Source of the DNA: an uncultured Oscillospiraceae bacterium
Lineage (GTDB): Bacteria > Bacillota > Clostridia > Oscillospirales > Oscillospiraceae
Reading direction: 5' to 3'
Length of the DNA: 64,000 bases
NCBI GenBank assembly: GCA_947599875.1
Contig: CANQFV010000001.1
Span: 62,001 to 126,000, forward strand
Shown piece after piece: positions 34,584-43,922 of this stretch. The position numbers and the translations under genes are program-made. The notes beneath the pieces are model-generated. The model did no database searches, was not told the DNA's origin, and saw only the letters and a list, made by a program, of their open reading frames with translations. How positions within the stretch are numbered: the first letter of the stretch is position 1; the number at the start of each line of letters is the position of its first letter.

Positions 34584-35150
34584 GTGCCGCCAAAATGTAA
34601 ATTCACACGGGATGAGGTCACAAGCGCCGCGCTGAACCTGACGCGCAGGGCAGGCCCGGAGGGACTCACCGCCCGGGCGCTGGCGGAGGAGCTGGGCGCG
34701 TCGGTCAAGCCGATCTTCGGGCTTTTTAAGAACATGGAGGAGGTGCAGGGCGCGGTGGTGTCCGCCGCGCAGGAGCTGTACTTAAGCTTTCTCGCCCAGG
34801 ATATGGCCGCGGGGAAGTATCCCCCTTACAAGGCCAGCGGCATGGGCTACATCCGGTTTGCCCGGGAGGAGAAGGAGCTATTCAAGCTGCTCTTCATGTG
34901 CGACCGCAGGGGAGAGCCGCCGGAGCCGGGGAGGGAAATGGATGTGATCATCCCCCTTATTATGAAAAACACGGGCCTGACCCGGGAGAGGGCGGAGCTG
35001 TTCCACCTGGAGCTGTGGATCTTCGTGCATGGTATCGCGTCCATGATCGCCACCTCGTATCTTGACTGGGAGATGGAGACGGTCAGCAATATGCTGACTG
35101 ACGCCTACATGGGGTTGAAAACGCGGTTCTGTGAGGGAGCGGGGGAATAG
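34584..35150 (+). CDS. TetR-family regulator of the ABC exporter
   Basis: 188 residues. N-terminal helix-turn-helix (TRDEVTSAALNLTRRAGPEG, then LTARALAEELGASVKPIF); a helical ligand-binding domain of the TetR C-terminal WHG type follows. GTG 34584 is 8 bases after CAGGAGGA. It is the first gene of an operon with the ABC transporter, which it presumably represses until an inducing drug or metabolite binds. Confidence 0.85.
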   Translation: MPPKCKFTRDEVTSAALNLTRRAGPEGLTARALAEELGASVKPIFGLFKNMEEVQGAVVSAAQELYLSFLAQDMAAGKYPPYKASGMGYIRFAREEKELFKLLFMCDRRGEPPEPGREMDVIIPLIMKNTGLTRERAELFHLELWIFVHGIASMIATSYLDWEMETVSNMLTDAYMGLKTRFCEGAGE

Positions 35151-35151
35151 C

Positions 35152-35880
35152 ATGGACGCCATCAAAACAGTTGATCTCACGAAAAAATACAAAGACCTGA
35201 CCGCCGTGGACGGTCTGAACCTCACCGTCCGGCAGGGGGAGCTATTGAGCCTGCTGGGGGTCAACGGCGCGGGAAAGACCACCACCATCAAGATGCTGAC
35301 GGGACTGACGAGGCCCACCTCCGGCGACGCCTTTTTGAACGGAAAAAGCATCCTGACGGACACCGCGGCGGTAAAGGCCATGATCGCCGTGTCGCCCCAG
35401 GAGACGGCAGTTGCCCCCAACCTGACGGTGAGGGAGAACTTAGAGCTGATGGCGGGGGTCCACGGTTTCCAAAAGCCCGAGGCCAGGGACAAGGCCACGG
35501 ACTTGACCGGCCGCTTCGGCCTGGGGACTGTGGCAAACAAGAGGGCCGGGAAGCTGTCCGGCGGGTGGCAGCGGCGGCTGAGCATCGCTATGGCGCTGAT
35601 CGGCGGCCCACAGATCCTCTTTCTGGACGAACCCACGCTGGGGCTGGACGTGCTGGCGAGAAGCGAGCTGTGGGAAATGATCCGCGCCCTCAGGGGGAGC
35701 ATGACCGTGATCCTGACGACCCACTACATGGAGGAGGCCGAGGCCCTTTCCGGCCGTGTGGCCATTATGAGGAGCGGGCGGCTCTTGACGGCGGGCACGC
35801 CCCAGGAGATCAAGCGGCAGGCGGGCACGGACAAATTCGACGAGGCGTTTGTCCGCATCGTAAAGGAGGCGGCCCAATGA
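35152..35880 (+). CDS. ABC transporter ATP-binding protein
   Basis: 242 residues. Walker A GVNGAGKTTTIK near 40, Q-loop SPQET, signature LSGGWQRR (Trp in place of the usual Gln), Walker B ILFLDEPTLGLD and switch His in TTHYMEEAE. It is of the drug-export (DrrA-like) group. It starts 1 base after the TetR stop and overlaps the permease gene by 4 bases. Confidence 0.93.
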   Translation: MDAIKTVDLTKKYKDLTAVDGLNLTVRQGELLSLLGVNGAGKTTTIKMLTGLTRPTSGDAFLNGKSILTDTAAVKAMIAVSPQETAVAPNLTVRENLELMAGVHGFQKPEARDKATDLTGRFGLGTVANKRAGKLSGGWQRRLSIAMALIGGPQILFLDEPTLGLDVLARSELWEMIRALRGSMTVILTTHYMEEAEALSGRVAIMRSGRLLTAGTPQEIKRQAGTDKFDEAFVRIVKEAAQ

Positions 35881-36608
35881 AAGTATTGGCTTTTTCCAAG
35901 CGGAACGATCTGGAGGTCTTGCGCGACCCGCTGAACCTCATCTTCGGGGTGGGCTTTCCCATCGTTCTGCTGCTGCTTCTCACGGCGATCCAGAGAAATA
36001 TTCCGGTGCCGATGTTTGCAATTGACCATCTGGCGCCGGGCATCGCCGTGTTCGGGCTGTCGTTTATGACGCTTTTTTCCGCCACGCTGATTGCGAAGGA
36101 CCGGGGCAGCGCCTTCCTGCAAAGGCTGTATACCACGCCCCTGACGGCGGCGGACTTCATCCTGGGTTATCTCCTGCCGGTCCTGCCCATTGCCGTCGCC
36201 CAGTCGGCCATCTGCTGCGGGGCGGCGGTGCTTCTGGGGCTTAAGGTTACGGTTCATCTTGTATCGGCCGTTTTGTTCACGATCCCCACCGCGCTGCTGT
36301 TCGTGTCGCTGGGGCTTCTGTGCGGCAGTATTTTCACGGACAAGCAGGTGGGCGGCATCTGCGGGGCGCTGCTCACGAACCTGACGGCGTGGCTCTCCGG
36401 CATCTGGTTTGACCTGGGGATGGTGGGCGGCGCGTTTCAGAAAATCGCAAACCTCCTGCCCTTCGTCCACGCCGTGGAGCTGGAGCGGGCCGTCCTGCGG
36501 GGAGATTACGCAGGGGTTTTCCCGCACATCTGGTGGGTAACAGGCTATGCCGCCGCCGTGACTGCCATAGCGGTATTCGCATTTTTGCGGCAGATGAAAA
36601 GACAGTGA
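35877..36608 (+). CDS. ABC-2 type permease
   Basis: 243 residues, six membrane helices, with IAKDRGSAFLQRLYTTPLTA, the typical cytoplasmic loop of ABC-2 exporters that contacts the ATPase. ATGA overlap with the preceding ATP-binding gene supports the start at 35877. The transported compound is unknown; small amphipathic drugs are the usual substrates of this type. Confidence 0.9.
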   Translation: MKVLAFSKRNDLEVLRDPLNLIFGVGFPIVLLLLLTAIQRNIPVPMFAIDHLAPGIAVFGLSFMTLFSATLIAKDRGSAFLQRLYTTPLTAADFILGYLLPVLPIAVAQSAICCGAAVLLGLKVTVHLVSAVLFTIPTALLFVSLGLLCGSIFTDKQVGGICGALLTNLTAWLSGIWFDLGMVGGAFQKIANLLPFVHAVELERAVLRGDYAGVFPHIWWVTGYAAAVTAIAVFAFLRQMKRQ

Positions 36609-36657
36609 GTTAACAATATATGGATCGAAGCGAAAAATCGGGATTTGGAGGGATATT

Positions 36658-37002
36658 ATGCGTAGCGACTATCCAAAAATAATAGGCTGTAAAGTCTATG
36701 GAATAATTGATAGACCTATTGGCAGTTGCCACCCTCACGATAAGGAAATGATTTATCCGATAAACTACGGATATGTCAAAAATGTTTTTGCGGAGGACGG
36801 TGAAGAACAGGATATTTATCTTTTGGGCGTTGATGTTCCTGTAAATATGTTTGAGGGATGTGTTATAGCCGTATACCGCAGGTCTGATGACATTGAAGAT
36901 AAATGGATCGTATCGGCAGACGGAAAGGATTATCCAGATGAAGTCATACTCGAAAAGATAGCCTTTCAGGAACAGTTTTTTCATGGTAAGCTGCTTAGAT
37001 AA
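36658..37002 (+). CDS. Short inorganic-pyrophosphatase-like protein
   Basis: 114 residues, with PINYGYVKNVFAEDGEEQDI and VSADGKDYPDEVILEKI. These recall the family I pyrophosphatase core (NYGYIP, DGDPxD), but the protein is about two thirds of the usual length and the DxxPxD Asp set is altered. It may bind a phosphorylated ligand rather than hydrolyse PPi. The AT-rich codon use differs from both neighbours, which suggests acquisition. Confidence 0.6.
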   Translation: MRSDYPKIIGCKVYGIIDRPIGSCHPHDKEMIYPINYGYVKNVFAEDGEEQDIYLLGVDVPVNMFEGCVIAVYRRSDDIEDKWIVSADGKDYPDEVILEKIAFQEQFFHGKLLR

Positions 37003-37038
37003 ATTCCCGTTTGTCGGGAAGTGGAACAGAGGTGTGAC

Positions 37039-38037
37039 ATGGAAGAAAAAGTCCGGCTTTCGGATATCGCCTCGGAACTGGGACTCAGCACGGCGGCGGT
37101 GTCGTATGTACTCCACGGCAAGACCGGCATGGTGTCGGAGCGGACGGCTGTCCGGGTGCGCCGCGCCTTGGAGGAGCGGGGGTATCTGCCCCGGGCGGCG
37201 GAGATGCTGCTGGCGGAGAATCCGGCGAAGATCGTGGGGGTGGTCATCAATGCCCACGAGAAGTATGAGGCCCACGTCTTAGAGGACGCTTTTATCGCCT
37301 CGGCGCTCAACGCCCTCAGTGCGGAGACTGCCCGGCGCGGGTTGCAGATGATGGTGAGGACCGTGAACGACCTTGATGAGATCGTCTCCTTCGCCACCAT
37401 GTGGAACCTGGAGGGGCTGGTACTCATCGGCTTTTGCAGCGCGGATTACGGGCGCCTCAGAGAGAGCGTCCGAATCCCCTTTGCGGTCTATGACGCCTGC
37501 GGTGTCACGGCGGAGCGCGTCTGCGCCGTGAACATCGACGACCGGCACGGCGGATTTCAGGTGGGCGAGTATTTCCGCCTCTGCGGGCATGAGCGGGCGC
37601 TGTGCCTGTCGGACAACGATATCGACATGGATCTGGAGCGCTGGAGGGGCTTTCGGGAGGGCTTCGGCCCCGGCGCGGCGTTTATGAAGATCCCGATGAC
37701 CAAAACAGAGCGGATGTCCTTCTACCGGGAGAAGCTTCCGGAAATCAGGGGCTTCACGGCTGTTTTTGCCGTATCGGATTACTACGCGGTTGACCTCATT
37801 CGCTTTTTGCAGGGCAGCGGCGTGGATATACCGGGCGAGATCTCCGTCGCTGGGTTCGACGACACGCCCCTTTGCGGGTTGGTCTATCCGTCTCTCACCT
37901 CCGTTCGCCAGGACACGGCGGAACGCGCCAGGACGGCACTGGATGCCATCGCAAAAATGCGGGCCGGTGAGCCGGTGGAACCGGTCATCACCCTCTCCAC
38001 GTCCCTGGTGATCCGGGACAGCACCAGGAACCTCTGA
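37039..38037 (+). CDS. LacI-family transcriptional regulator
   Basis: 332 residues. N-terminal LacI helix-turn-helix (VRLSDIASELGLSTAAVSYV) and hinge, then a periplasmic-binding-protein-like sensor with VDIPGEISVAGFDDTPL, the usual LacI motif near the end. ATG 37039 follows AGAGGTG; a longer form from GTG 37021 is possible. No sugar operon is adjacent, so its target is unclear. It is followed by a MATE exporter. Confidence 0.88.
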   Translation: MEEKVRLSDIASELGLSTAAVSYVLHGKTGMVSERTAVRVRRALEERGYLPRAAEMLLAENPAKIVGVVINAHEKYEAHVLEDAFIASALNALSAETARRGLQMMVRTVNDLDEIVSFATMWNLEGLVLIGFCSADYGRLRESVRIPFAVYDACGVTAERVCAVNIDDRHGGFQVGEYFRLCGHERALCLSDNDIDMDLERWRGFREGFGPGAAFMKIPMTKTERMSFYREKLPEIRGFTAVFAVSDYYAVDLIRFLQGSGVDIPGEISVAGFDDTPLCGLVYPSLTSVRQDTAERARTALDAIAKMRAGEPVEPVITLSTSLVIRDSTRNL

Positions 38038-38155
38038 AAATCTTGCTTTGGCATTTTATACAAAATCGGCGCTGTGTTTTTGTGACAGCTTACGGATTTA
38101 AGATTTGAAAACCATCTCCCGACAGGTTATGATCAGTCTGTCAGGAGGTGCTTCC

Positions 38156-39481
38156 ATGAAAAAACAGTCCTTTTTCCGTTCCGTCTGCGCCCTGGCCGTC
38201 CCCGTGGCGCTGCAATCCATGCTTCAGGCGTCCTTCGGCGTGGTGGATCAGGTGATGATCGGCCAGCTGGGGGGCGTGGAGGTGGCCGCCGTGGGTCTTG
38301 CCGGGAAATTCACGGGGATATTCAACGTAGTCGTATCCGCCGTGGGCGCGGTGGCGGGGATCATGATCTCGCAATACATGGGTCAGAAGAATACCGCCGA
38401 GACCCGGCGGAGCCTGGTTTTCAATCTGCGGGTGTGCCTCATCCTCGCCGCGCTCTTCACCCTGGCCGGTATCACTGTCCCAAAGCAGATCATGGGCCTT
38501 TATATCGATGACATCGTAACGGCGCAAACGGCGGGGCGGTATCTTTTTATCGTCTCCGGCACCTTCCTCCCCGCGGCGGGGATCACCATCCTGTCCACCC
38601 ACCTGCGGTGCATGGAGAGGGCGTCCCTTCCGCTGTACGCCGGGATCGCCTCGGCGGCGGTCAACACCGGCCTTAACTGGGTGCTGATCTTCGGCAAGCT
38701 GGGCGCACCGGCTCTGGGCGTCACGGGGGCGGCGCTTGCCACGCTGATCTCACAGCTTGTCTATTTTGTGTTCATTCTCGGGATGTACGTCAAATACCGG
38801 GAGAGGGCGCAGAACACCGCAGCCGGCCCCTTTGCCTGGAAACAGTACCTCTCCATGCTGCTGCCGCTTTTGGTCAGTGAAATCCTGTGGGCTTTGGGCG
38901 AGAACGTGTATGCGGGTATCTACGGCCACCTGGGCACGGATGCCAGCGCCGCCATGACGCTGACAAATCCCGTGCAGGCCCTGGCCATCGGGGCCCTGTG
39001 CGGCCTGAGCCAGGCGGCGGCGATCCTCATTGGCAAGCGCCTGGGCGACGGAGACCGGGAGATGGCTTACCGGGAGGCCAAAAAGCTCCTTCTCTACGGT
39101 TTGACCGGCTCCCTGCTGCTGTCTGTGGTGATCTTCTTCGTAAGTCCCTGGTATGTGCGCATTTTCAAGGTGGAAACCGGCATCCGGGAGCTGACGGTAC
39201 AGATCCTGGCCGCTTACGCCGCCGTCATGCCCTTTAAGGTGCTGAACATGATCATGGGAAGTGGAATATTGCGCAGCGGCGGAAAGACCACCTATGTCAT
39301 GGTCATCGACCTTGTGGGCACCTGGCTTTTCGGCGTCCCCCTGGGGCTTCTCTCGGCCTTCGTGTTTTACTGGCCCGTCCCAATGGTCTACCTCGCCCTG
39401 TCCTTGGAGGAGTGCATCCGCTTCGCCGTCTCCCTGGTCGTTTTCCAGCGCCGGGGATGGATGAACCAACTGAGAGCGTGA
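38156..39481 (+). CDS. MATE-family efflux transporter
   Basis: 441 residues, twelve predicted membrane helices. ALAVPVALQSMLQASFGVVD at the N-terminus and QAAAILIGKRLGDGD in the second half are typical of MATE (NorM/DinF type) Na+- or H+-coupled exporters. CAGGAGGTG precedes ATG 38156. The gene stands alone behind LacI, which may regulate it. Confidence 0.9.
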   Translation: MKKQSFFRSVCALAVPVALQSMLQASFGVVDQVMIGQLGGVEVAAVGLAGKFTGIFNVVVSAVGAVAGIMISQYMGQKNTAETRRSLVFNLRVCLILAALFTLAGITVPKQIMGLYIDDIVTAQTAGRYLFIVSGTFLPAAGITILSTHLRCMERASLPLYAGIASAAVNTGLNWVLIFGKLGAPALGVTGAALATLISQLVYFVFILGMYVKYRERAQNTAAGPFAWKQYLSMLLPLLVSEILWALGENVYAGIYGHLGTDASAAMTLTNPVQALAIGALCGLSQAAAILIGKRLGDGDREMAYREAKKLLLYGLTGSLLLSVVIFFVSPWYVRIFKVETGIRELTVQILAAYAAVMPFKVLNMIMGSGILRSGGKTTYVMVIDLVGTWLFGVPLGLLSAFVFYWPVPMVYLALSLEECIRFAVSLVVFQRRGWMNQLRA

Positions 39482-39603
39482 GAGCAAAAAATATTTGCGA
39501 AATGGATGTTGATCGTGTAGTATAGTGTATAAAAGGCGCGGGAAAAAGTAAGACAAGTAAGGAAAATCATTTAGTAAATTGAAATTTAGCGAGGCAAGAT
39601 GTT

Positions 39604-40038
39604 ATGATAAGAGAAATTACCGAAAATGATTTTGATGGTCTTTTGCGGCTTTATATGCAGCTGCACGATAATCCTTTTCCTGAAAAGAATGATAAAGTAA
39701 TTGGGATCTGGAAAAGCATACTAAGCGATAAAAATCATCATATCATCGTTGCGGAAGAAAACGGTATGTTAATATCCTCTTGTGTATGCGTCATTATTCC
39801 GAATCTGACACATGGACAGCGCCCATATGCCCTGATTGAAAATGTGATCACCGACGAAAATTACAGGAAAAAGGGTTACGCAACAGCCTGTTTAAATTAT
39901 GCAAAGGAAATTGCCAGGCGTGAGAATTGCTACAAGATGATGCTGTTAACCGGTTCAAAAAGTAAAGATACGCTCGATTTTTATGAGCAAGCGGGATATA
40001 ACAAGAAGGATAAGACGGCTTTTATACAATGGCTGTAA
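39604..40038 (+). CDS. GNAT-family N-acetyltransferase
   Basis: 144 residues. IENVITDENYRKKGYATACL is the acetyl-CoA-binding motif A (R/Q-x-x-G-x-A), and YEQAGYNKKDKTAFIQ closes the fold. Substrate unknown. The codon use is more AT-rich than its neighbours. Confidence 0.88.
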   Translation: MIREITENDFDGLLRLYMQLHDNPFPEKNDKVIGIWKSILSDKNHHIIVAEENGMLISSCVCVIIPNLTHGQRPYALIENVITDENYRKKGYATACLNYAKEIARRENCYKMMLLTGSKSKDTLDFYEQAGYNKKDKTAFIQWL

Positions 40039-40097
40039 ATTTCCGCCTTTCGGGAAGCGAATCAGAGGGAAAAATCGCTGATTTGAAGGAGGTAAAA

Positions 40098-40616
40098 ATG
40101 ATGGGAACAGATATGTGCGTCCCCTGTGAGAGCGGACTCATCAACCTGCGGGTCGGCGCTATCATCATGAAGGACGGCCAGATCCTCATGGTCGGCAGCA
40201 AGCGCATCCCGGAGTACTTGTATTCCGTGGGCGGGCGCATCCAGTTCGGCGAGACCGCCGAGGAGGCCGTCAGGCGGGAGGTTCGGGAGGAAACCGGTGT
40301 GGACATGGAGGCAGACCGGCTGGGCTTTGTGCATGAAAACTACTTTTACGGCGACGCCTCCGCCAACATGGGGAAGCTGATTTATGAGATCTCCTTCTAT
40401 TTTTACATGAAGGTCCCCTCGGATTTTGCCCCCGTCTGCGGCTCCTTTACCGAGGACGGGCAGAAAGAATTCCTGCATTGGGTACCTGTTGACACGCCGG
40501 TGCCGTACTATCCGGGCTTTTTCCGAACAGAGCTACTTTCCCCGAGCCGGGAGGTCAAATATTTTTTGACCGACGAGCGGCAGCGTCCCAATTTTTCGGG
40601 ATATGGAACAGCGTAA
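40098..40616 (+). CDS. Nudix hydrolase
   Basis: 172 residues. A complete Nudix box near 50-72 (GRIQFGETAEEAVRREVREE followed by TGV) binds Mg2+ for hydrolysis of a nucleoside diphosphate-linked compound. GGAGGT lies before ATG 40098 and ATG 40101; either could start. The substrate cannot be predicted from the box alone. Confidence 0.88.
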   Translation: MMGTDMCVPCESGLINLRVGAIIMKDGQILMVGSKRIPEYLYSVGGRIQFGETAEEAVRREVREETGVDMEADRLGFVHENYFYGDASANMGKLIYEISFYFYMKVPSDFAPVCGSFTEDGQKEFLHWVPVDTPVPYYPGFFRTELLSPSREVKYFLTDERQRPNFSGYGTA

Positions 40617-40643
40617 GAAATTGGGACTTGCGGAGGATTAACC

Positions 40644-41111
40644 TTGGAAATAAGAAAGTTACAAGAAAAGGACGCAGGAGAAGTTTCCGCATTGATCGCA
40701 ACAACACTTCGGACAACAAATATCAAGGACTATTCATCGGAATACATCGAAAACGAAGTCAAAGTTTTACAGCCTCAAAGTATTTTGGAGAGAGCGAGCT
40801 GGACGCATTTCTACGTTTTTTGCGAGGACGAAATAATAGTTGGATGCGGTGCGATTGGCCCTTTCTGGGGGAAAACGGATGAGAGCAGTCTGTTTACACT
40901 TTTTGTCCTGCCTGAATATCAGGGACAGGGAATCGGCAGGAAAATCATTCAAACACTCGAAAAAGATGAATACTTTTTAAGAGCAAAGCGGATAGAAATT
41001 CCCGCCTCGATCACCGCTGTGCCATTCTATCGCAAAATGGGCTATGATTATAAAAACGGGATCACTACGCCGGATGCCGAAGGGCTGCTGCGGCTGGAGA
41101 AGTTTCGGTAA
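40644..41111 (+). CDS. GNAT-family N-acetyltransferase
   Basis: 155 residues. LFVLPEYQGQGIGRKIIQTL is motif A and AVPFYRKMGYDY is motif B. TTG 40644 is 7 bases after GGAGGA. It has little similarity to the GNAT at 39604 outside the fold. Confidence 0.88.
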   Translation: MEIRKLQEKDAGEVSALIATTLRTTNIKDYSSEYIENEVKVLQPQSILERASWTHFYVFCEDEIIVGCGAIGPFWGKTDESSLFTLFVLPEYQGQGIGRKIIQTLEKDEYFLRAKRIEIPASITAVPFYRKMGYDYKNGITTPDAEGLLRLEKFR

Positions 41112-41154
41112 ATTCCCGCTTTTTTAGCAAGCGTCTATCAGAAAGGAAACCGTA

Positions 41155-42006
41155 ATGAATGATTCGATAAACATCGCCCTGCTTCAAATCCTGCCTACGG
41201 GGAGCATGGAACAGAACATGGAGAAAGGCGTCCGGTGCTGCAAAGAGGCCAGAGCGCGGGGCGCGGACATCGCCCTGTTCCCGGAGATGTGGAGCAGTGG
41301 ATATACCATTCCCCATGATCCGGAGAAGCTGGACGCGCTGGCCGTTCCCGCGGACGGAGCGTTTGTCATGGGGTTTGCGGCACTGGCCAAAGAGCTGGAA
41401 GTGGCTATCGGCATCACCTTTTTGGAGAAGGGCAGCACCGGGCCAAAAAACAGCATTTGCCTGTTTGGCCGCCACGGGCGGTTGGTCTACAAGTACTCCA
41501 AGGTCCACATCTGCGACTTTGGCGAGCCGGGTGACGAGAGCGTGCTGTGTGCGGGCGATGAATTTCCCGTCGCCGCGCTGAACACCGCCAAGGGAGACAT
41601 CATGGTTGGCTCCATGATCTGCTATGACCGTGAGTTCCCGGAGAGCGCCCGCATCCTCATGCTCCGCGGCGCGGAGCTTTTGCTGGTGCCCAACGCCTGC
41701 CCGATGGAGTTAAACCGCCTGTCCCAGCTGCGGGGCCGTGTGTATGAAAATAGGCTCGCCATCGCCACCTGCAACTATCCCGCGCCCCACCCGGACTGCA
41801 ACGGCCATTCCACGCTGTTTGACGGCGTGGCGTACCTGCCGGAGCTTTGCGGCTCACGGGACACCTGCGTGCTGGAGGCCGATGACACCGAAGGCATCTT
41901 CCTCGCCCGGCTGGACATCAGCCTGCTGCGGGAATACCGCAGGCGAGAGGCGCAAAATCTGCGCAACCGGCGGCCCGAATTATACGGCATCCTTGCGAAT
42001 CGTTAG
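41155..42006 (+). CDS. Carbon-nitrogen hydrolase (nitrilase superfamily)
   Basis: 283 residues. The catalytic triad is visible: Glu in ADIALFPEMW, Lys in YKYSKVHICDF and Cys in MICYDREFPE. It hydrolyses an amide or carbamoyl bond; the family includes N-carbamoyl-amine and omega-amidase enzymes. No neighbouring pathway narrows the substrate. GAAAGGA precedes ATG 41155. Confidence 0.9.
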   Translation: MNDSINIALLQILPTGSMEQNMEKGVRCCKEARARGADIALFPEMWSSGYTIPHDPEKLDALAVPADGAFVMGFAALAKELEVAIGITFLEKGSTGPKNSICLFGRHGRLVYKYSKVHICDFGEPGDESVLCAGDEFPVAALNTAKGDIMVGSMICYDREFPESARILMLRGAELLLVPNACPMELNRLSQLRGRVYENRLAIATCNYPAPHPDCNGHSTLFDGVAYLPELCGSRDTCVLEADDTEGIFLARLDISLLREYRRREAQNLRNRRPELYGILANR

Positions 42007-42224
42007 TCCGCGCCACGGCGGAGCTTTTGCGCGGAAGGCCCCTTTTGCCCACGCTTTTGCTTTACCGCAACTATCCGCGCTTTCCCCGAAACTCAATTCT
42101 CCAAACATCCGCGGCATAAAATTACGCAGATGGGCAAACGCGGTTGTATTTTTCCGTTTTGTGTGGTATACTGGGCGAAACCGGTTAGATTCTGACGCTT
42201 GGCGGGGAGCCAGCCGTCTATTTC
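42007..42224. other. Intergenic region with a weak promoter
   Basis: No gene seen. TTGTAT near 42145 and TATACT near 42167 may form the promoter for the GIY-YIG gene. Confidence 0.4.
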
Positions 42225-42236
42225 ATGGAGGCGCCT

Positions 42237-43070
42237 ATGGGCTACGGAAAGACCATCGAGCTGTTCTGGGTGGACGGGACAGCGGACGGGATCATCACTG
42301 CCGAGCTGTCCAACTGGAACGGGAAGGGCATAAAGTTGCCCCGCACATCGGTGGCGCAGTGCCGGAGGAGCGACATTTGTCAGCCCGGGGTCTATTTTTT
42401 ACTGTGCCAGGAGGACGACGGGACGGACTGGGTCTATGTGGGCGAGGCGGAGAACATCAAGGATCGGCTTAACCGGCACATCGGCGACTACCAGAGCGGG
42501 AAGGAGTCCTATTACTGGAACACGGCGATCATATTCGTGGGCCGCGACCTGAACAAGGCGCTGATCCGCTACCTGGAAAACCGCCTTTTTGACATTGCCA
42601 AGGAGTGCGGCCGCTGCAAGCTGCTCACCAAGAATACATATAAGAACACGGTGCTGAAGGAATCCCAGATCGCCGGCATGGAGGAGTTTATCGACAACAT
42701 CAAGGTGCTGGTCAAGGCTATGGGGTATAGAATACTGGAGTCCGTCCCGGTGGAGACGGATTCCACGGAGTTTTTCTACTGTAAAAGCGCTGACGCGGAC
42801 GGAAAGGGCTTCATCAGCGCCGGCGGATTCACTGTGGTCAAGGGTTCCAAGGTCTCGGACCACCTGACGGACTCCTTCGAGGTCAGGGCGAAGCAGTACT
42901 TCGACCTGCGAAAGAAGCTGGAGGCCGACGGCGTGATCGCCGGGGGCGTATTTGTCCGGAACCATGAATTCAGCGCTCCCTCCGCCGCCTCCGCCGTCCT
43001 CCTGGGCCGCTCCTCCAACGGGAGGGTGGACTGGAAGACGCAGTCCGGTAAAAAGCTGGGCGAGATGTAG
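42237..43070 (+). CDS. GIY-YIG nuclease-like protein with DUF4357
   Basis: 277 residues. The N-terminal GIY-YIG-type domain (about 45-130) shows QPGVYFLLCQEDDG, VYVGEAENIKDRLNRHIGD and the Glu in YLENRLFDIA; the classic 'GIY' reads GVY and 'YIG' reads YVG, with Arg and Glu kept. The C-terminal DUF4357 region (about 185-277) ends WKTQSGKKLGEM. It may be a DNA-repair or anti-mobile nuclease. GGAGG 42227-42231 fits ATG 42237; ATG 42225 overlaps it. Confidence 0.8.
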   Translation: MGYGKTIELFWVDGTADGIITAELSNWNGKGIKLPRTSVAQCRRSDICQPGVYFLLCQEDDGTDWVYVGEAENIKDRLNRHIGDYQSGKESYYWNTAIIFVGRDLNKALIRYLENRLFDIAKECGRCKLLTKNTYKNTVLKESQIAGMEEFIDNIKVLVKAMGYRILESVPVETDSTEFFYCKSADADGKGFISAGGFTVVKGSKVSDHLTDSFEVRAKQYFDLRKKLEADGVIAGGVFVRNHEFSAPSAASAVLLGRSSNGRVDWKTQSGKKLGEM

Positions 43071-43098
43071 CCCTTCCCACAAGAAAAAGAAAAATGAT

Positions 43099-43132
43099 GC
43101 CCTTACCGGAAGCTTCCGGTAAGGGCGTTTTT
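43099..43132. terminator. Perfect palindromic convergent terminator
   Basis: A 28-bp perfect palindrome (43099-43126, GCCCTTACCGGAAG and its complement) followed by GTTTTT. It separates the GIY-YIG gene from the convergent ferredoxin gene. Confidence 0.9.
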
Positions 43133-43168
43133 CGGTTTAATTTCCCGGCAAAACACAATGCCACGGGT

Positions 43169-43861
43169 TCATTCCACGATCCGGCCGTCTGTGGAGACCG
43201 TCACAACGCTGCAGGGGATAGACTTCCCGCTCTCCCGGATCGCCTGTTTTACCGCGTTTTCGATGCCGCCGCAGCAGGGGACCTCCATGCGGACCACGGT
43301 GACGCTGTGGATGTCGTTCCCGGCGATGATCTGCGTCAGCTTTTCGGTGTAGTCCACCATATCCAGCTTGGGACAGCCGATCAGGGTGATCCTGCCCCGG
43401 ATGAAATCATTGTGGAAGCTGCCGTAGGCGTAGGCGGTGCAGTCGGCGGCCACCAGCAGGTCAGCGCCGTTAAAATACGGCGCGTTCACCCCGGCCAGCT
43501 TGATTTGCACCGGCCACTGGGAGAGGCGGCTGGGGACTTTGGCATTTTCCTCCCCGGTCTCCTCCCGGCAGATCGCCCTGGCGGCGGTTCCGGGACAGCC
43601 ACAGGGCAGAACATCGGCGCTTTTCCGCTGCTTTGCCGCCTTTACCGCCGCCTCGTTGTAGGCACAGGCCTCCCGCTCCTCAAAGGTGATGGCCCCCGTG
43701 GGGCAGGCGGGGAGACAGTCCCCAAGTCCGTCGCAGTAGTCCTCCCGGAGCAGATTCGCCTTGCCGTCCACGATGCCGATGGCCCCCTCGTGGCAGGCGT
43801 TGGCGCAAAGCCCGCAGCCGCTGCACTTCTCCTCGTCGATTTTTATGATCCTCCTCAGCAT
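43169..43861 (-). CDS. 4Fe-4S ferredoxin-type protein with C-terminal extension
   Basis: 230 residues. Two 4Fe-4S clusters in the first 60 residues (CSGCGLCANACHEGAI and CDGLGDCLPACPTGAI). Later cysteines (CGCPG, VPCCGGIE) may bind another cofactor. ATG 43861 has AAAGGAGGG upstream. The gene is divergent from the Crp/Fnr regulator, and a palindrome centred 41.5 bases from its predicted start point implies activation by that regulator. Related proteins are oxygen-sensitive electron carriers of unknown partner. Confidence 0.85.
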   Translation of the reverse strand: MLRRIIKIDEEKCSGCGLCANACHEGAIGIVDGKANLLREDYCDGLGDCLPACPTGAITFEEREACAYNEAAVKAAKQRKSADVLPCGCPGTAARAICREETGEENAKVPSRLSQWPVQIKLAGVNAPYFNGADLLVAADCTAYAYGSFHNDFIRGRITLIGCPKLDMVDYTEKLTQIIAGNDIHSVTVVRMEVPCCGGIENAVKQAIRESGKSIPCSVVTVSTDGRIVE

Positions 43862-43893
43862 AGATGTGCCCTCCTTTTTTGATCCGGCGTCTC

Positions 43894-43922
43894 TTGACCT
43901 TCCGAGAGGATTATAGTACAAT
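43894..43922 (+). promoter_or_regulatory. Promoter of the Crp/Fnr gene
   Basis: TTGACC (43894-43899), 17 bases, TACAAT (43917-43922). The palindrome at 43937-43952 lies just downstream of its start point, as for autorepression. Confidence 0.65.

Noticed and set aside
43099-43126. Repeat family suggested by CCCTTACCG stems at 9751, 30353 and 43099
   Set aside because: They share only the stem word and each works as a terminator after a gene; no longer flank is shared, so a mobile repeat is not supported.
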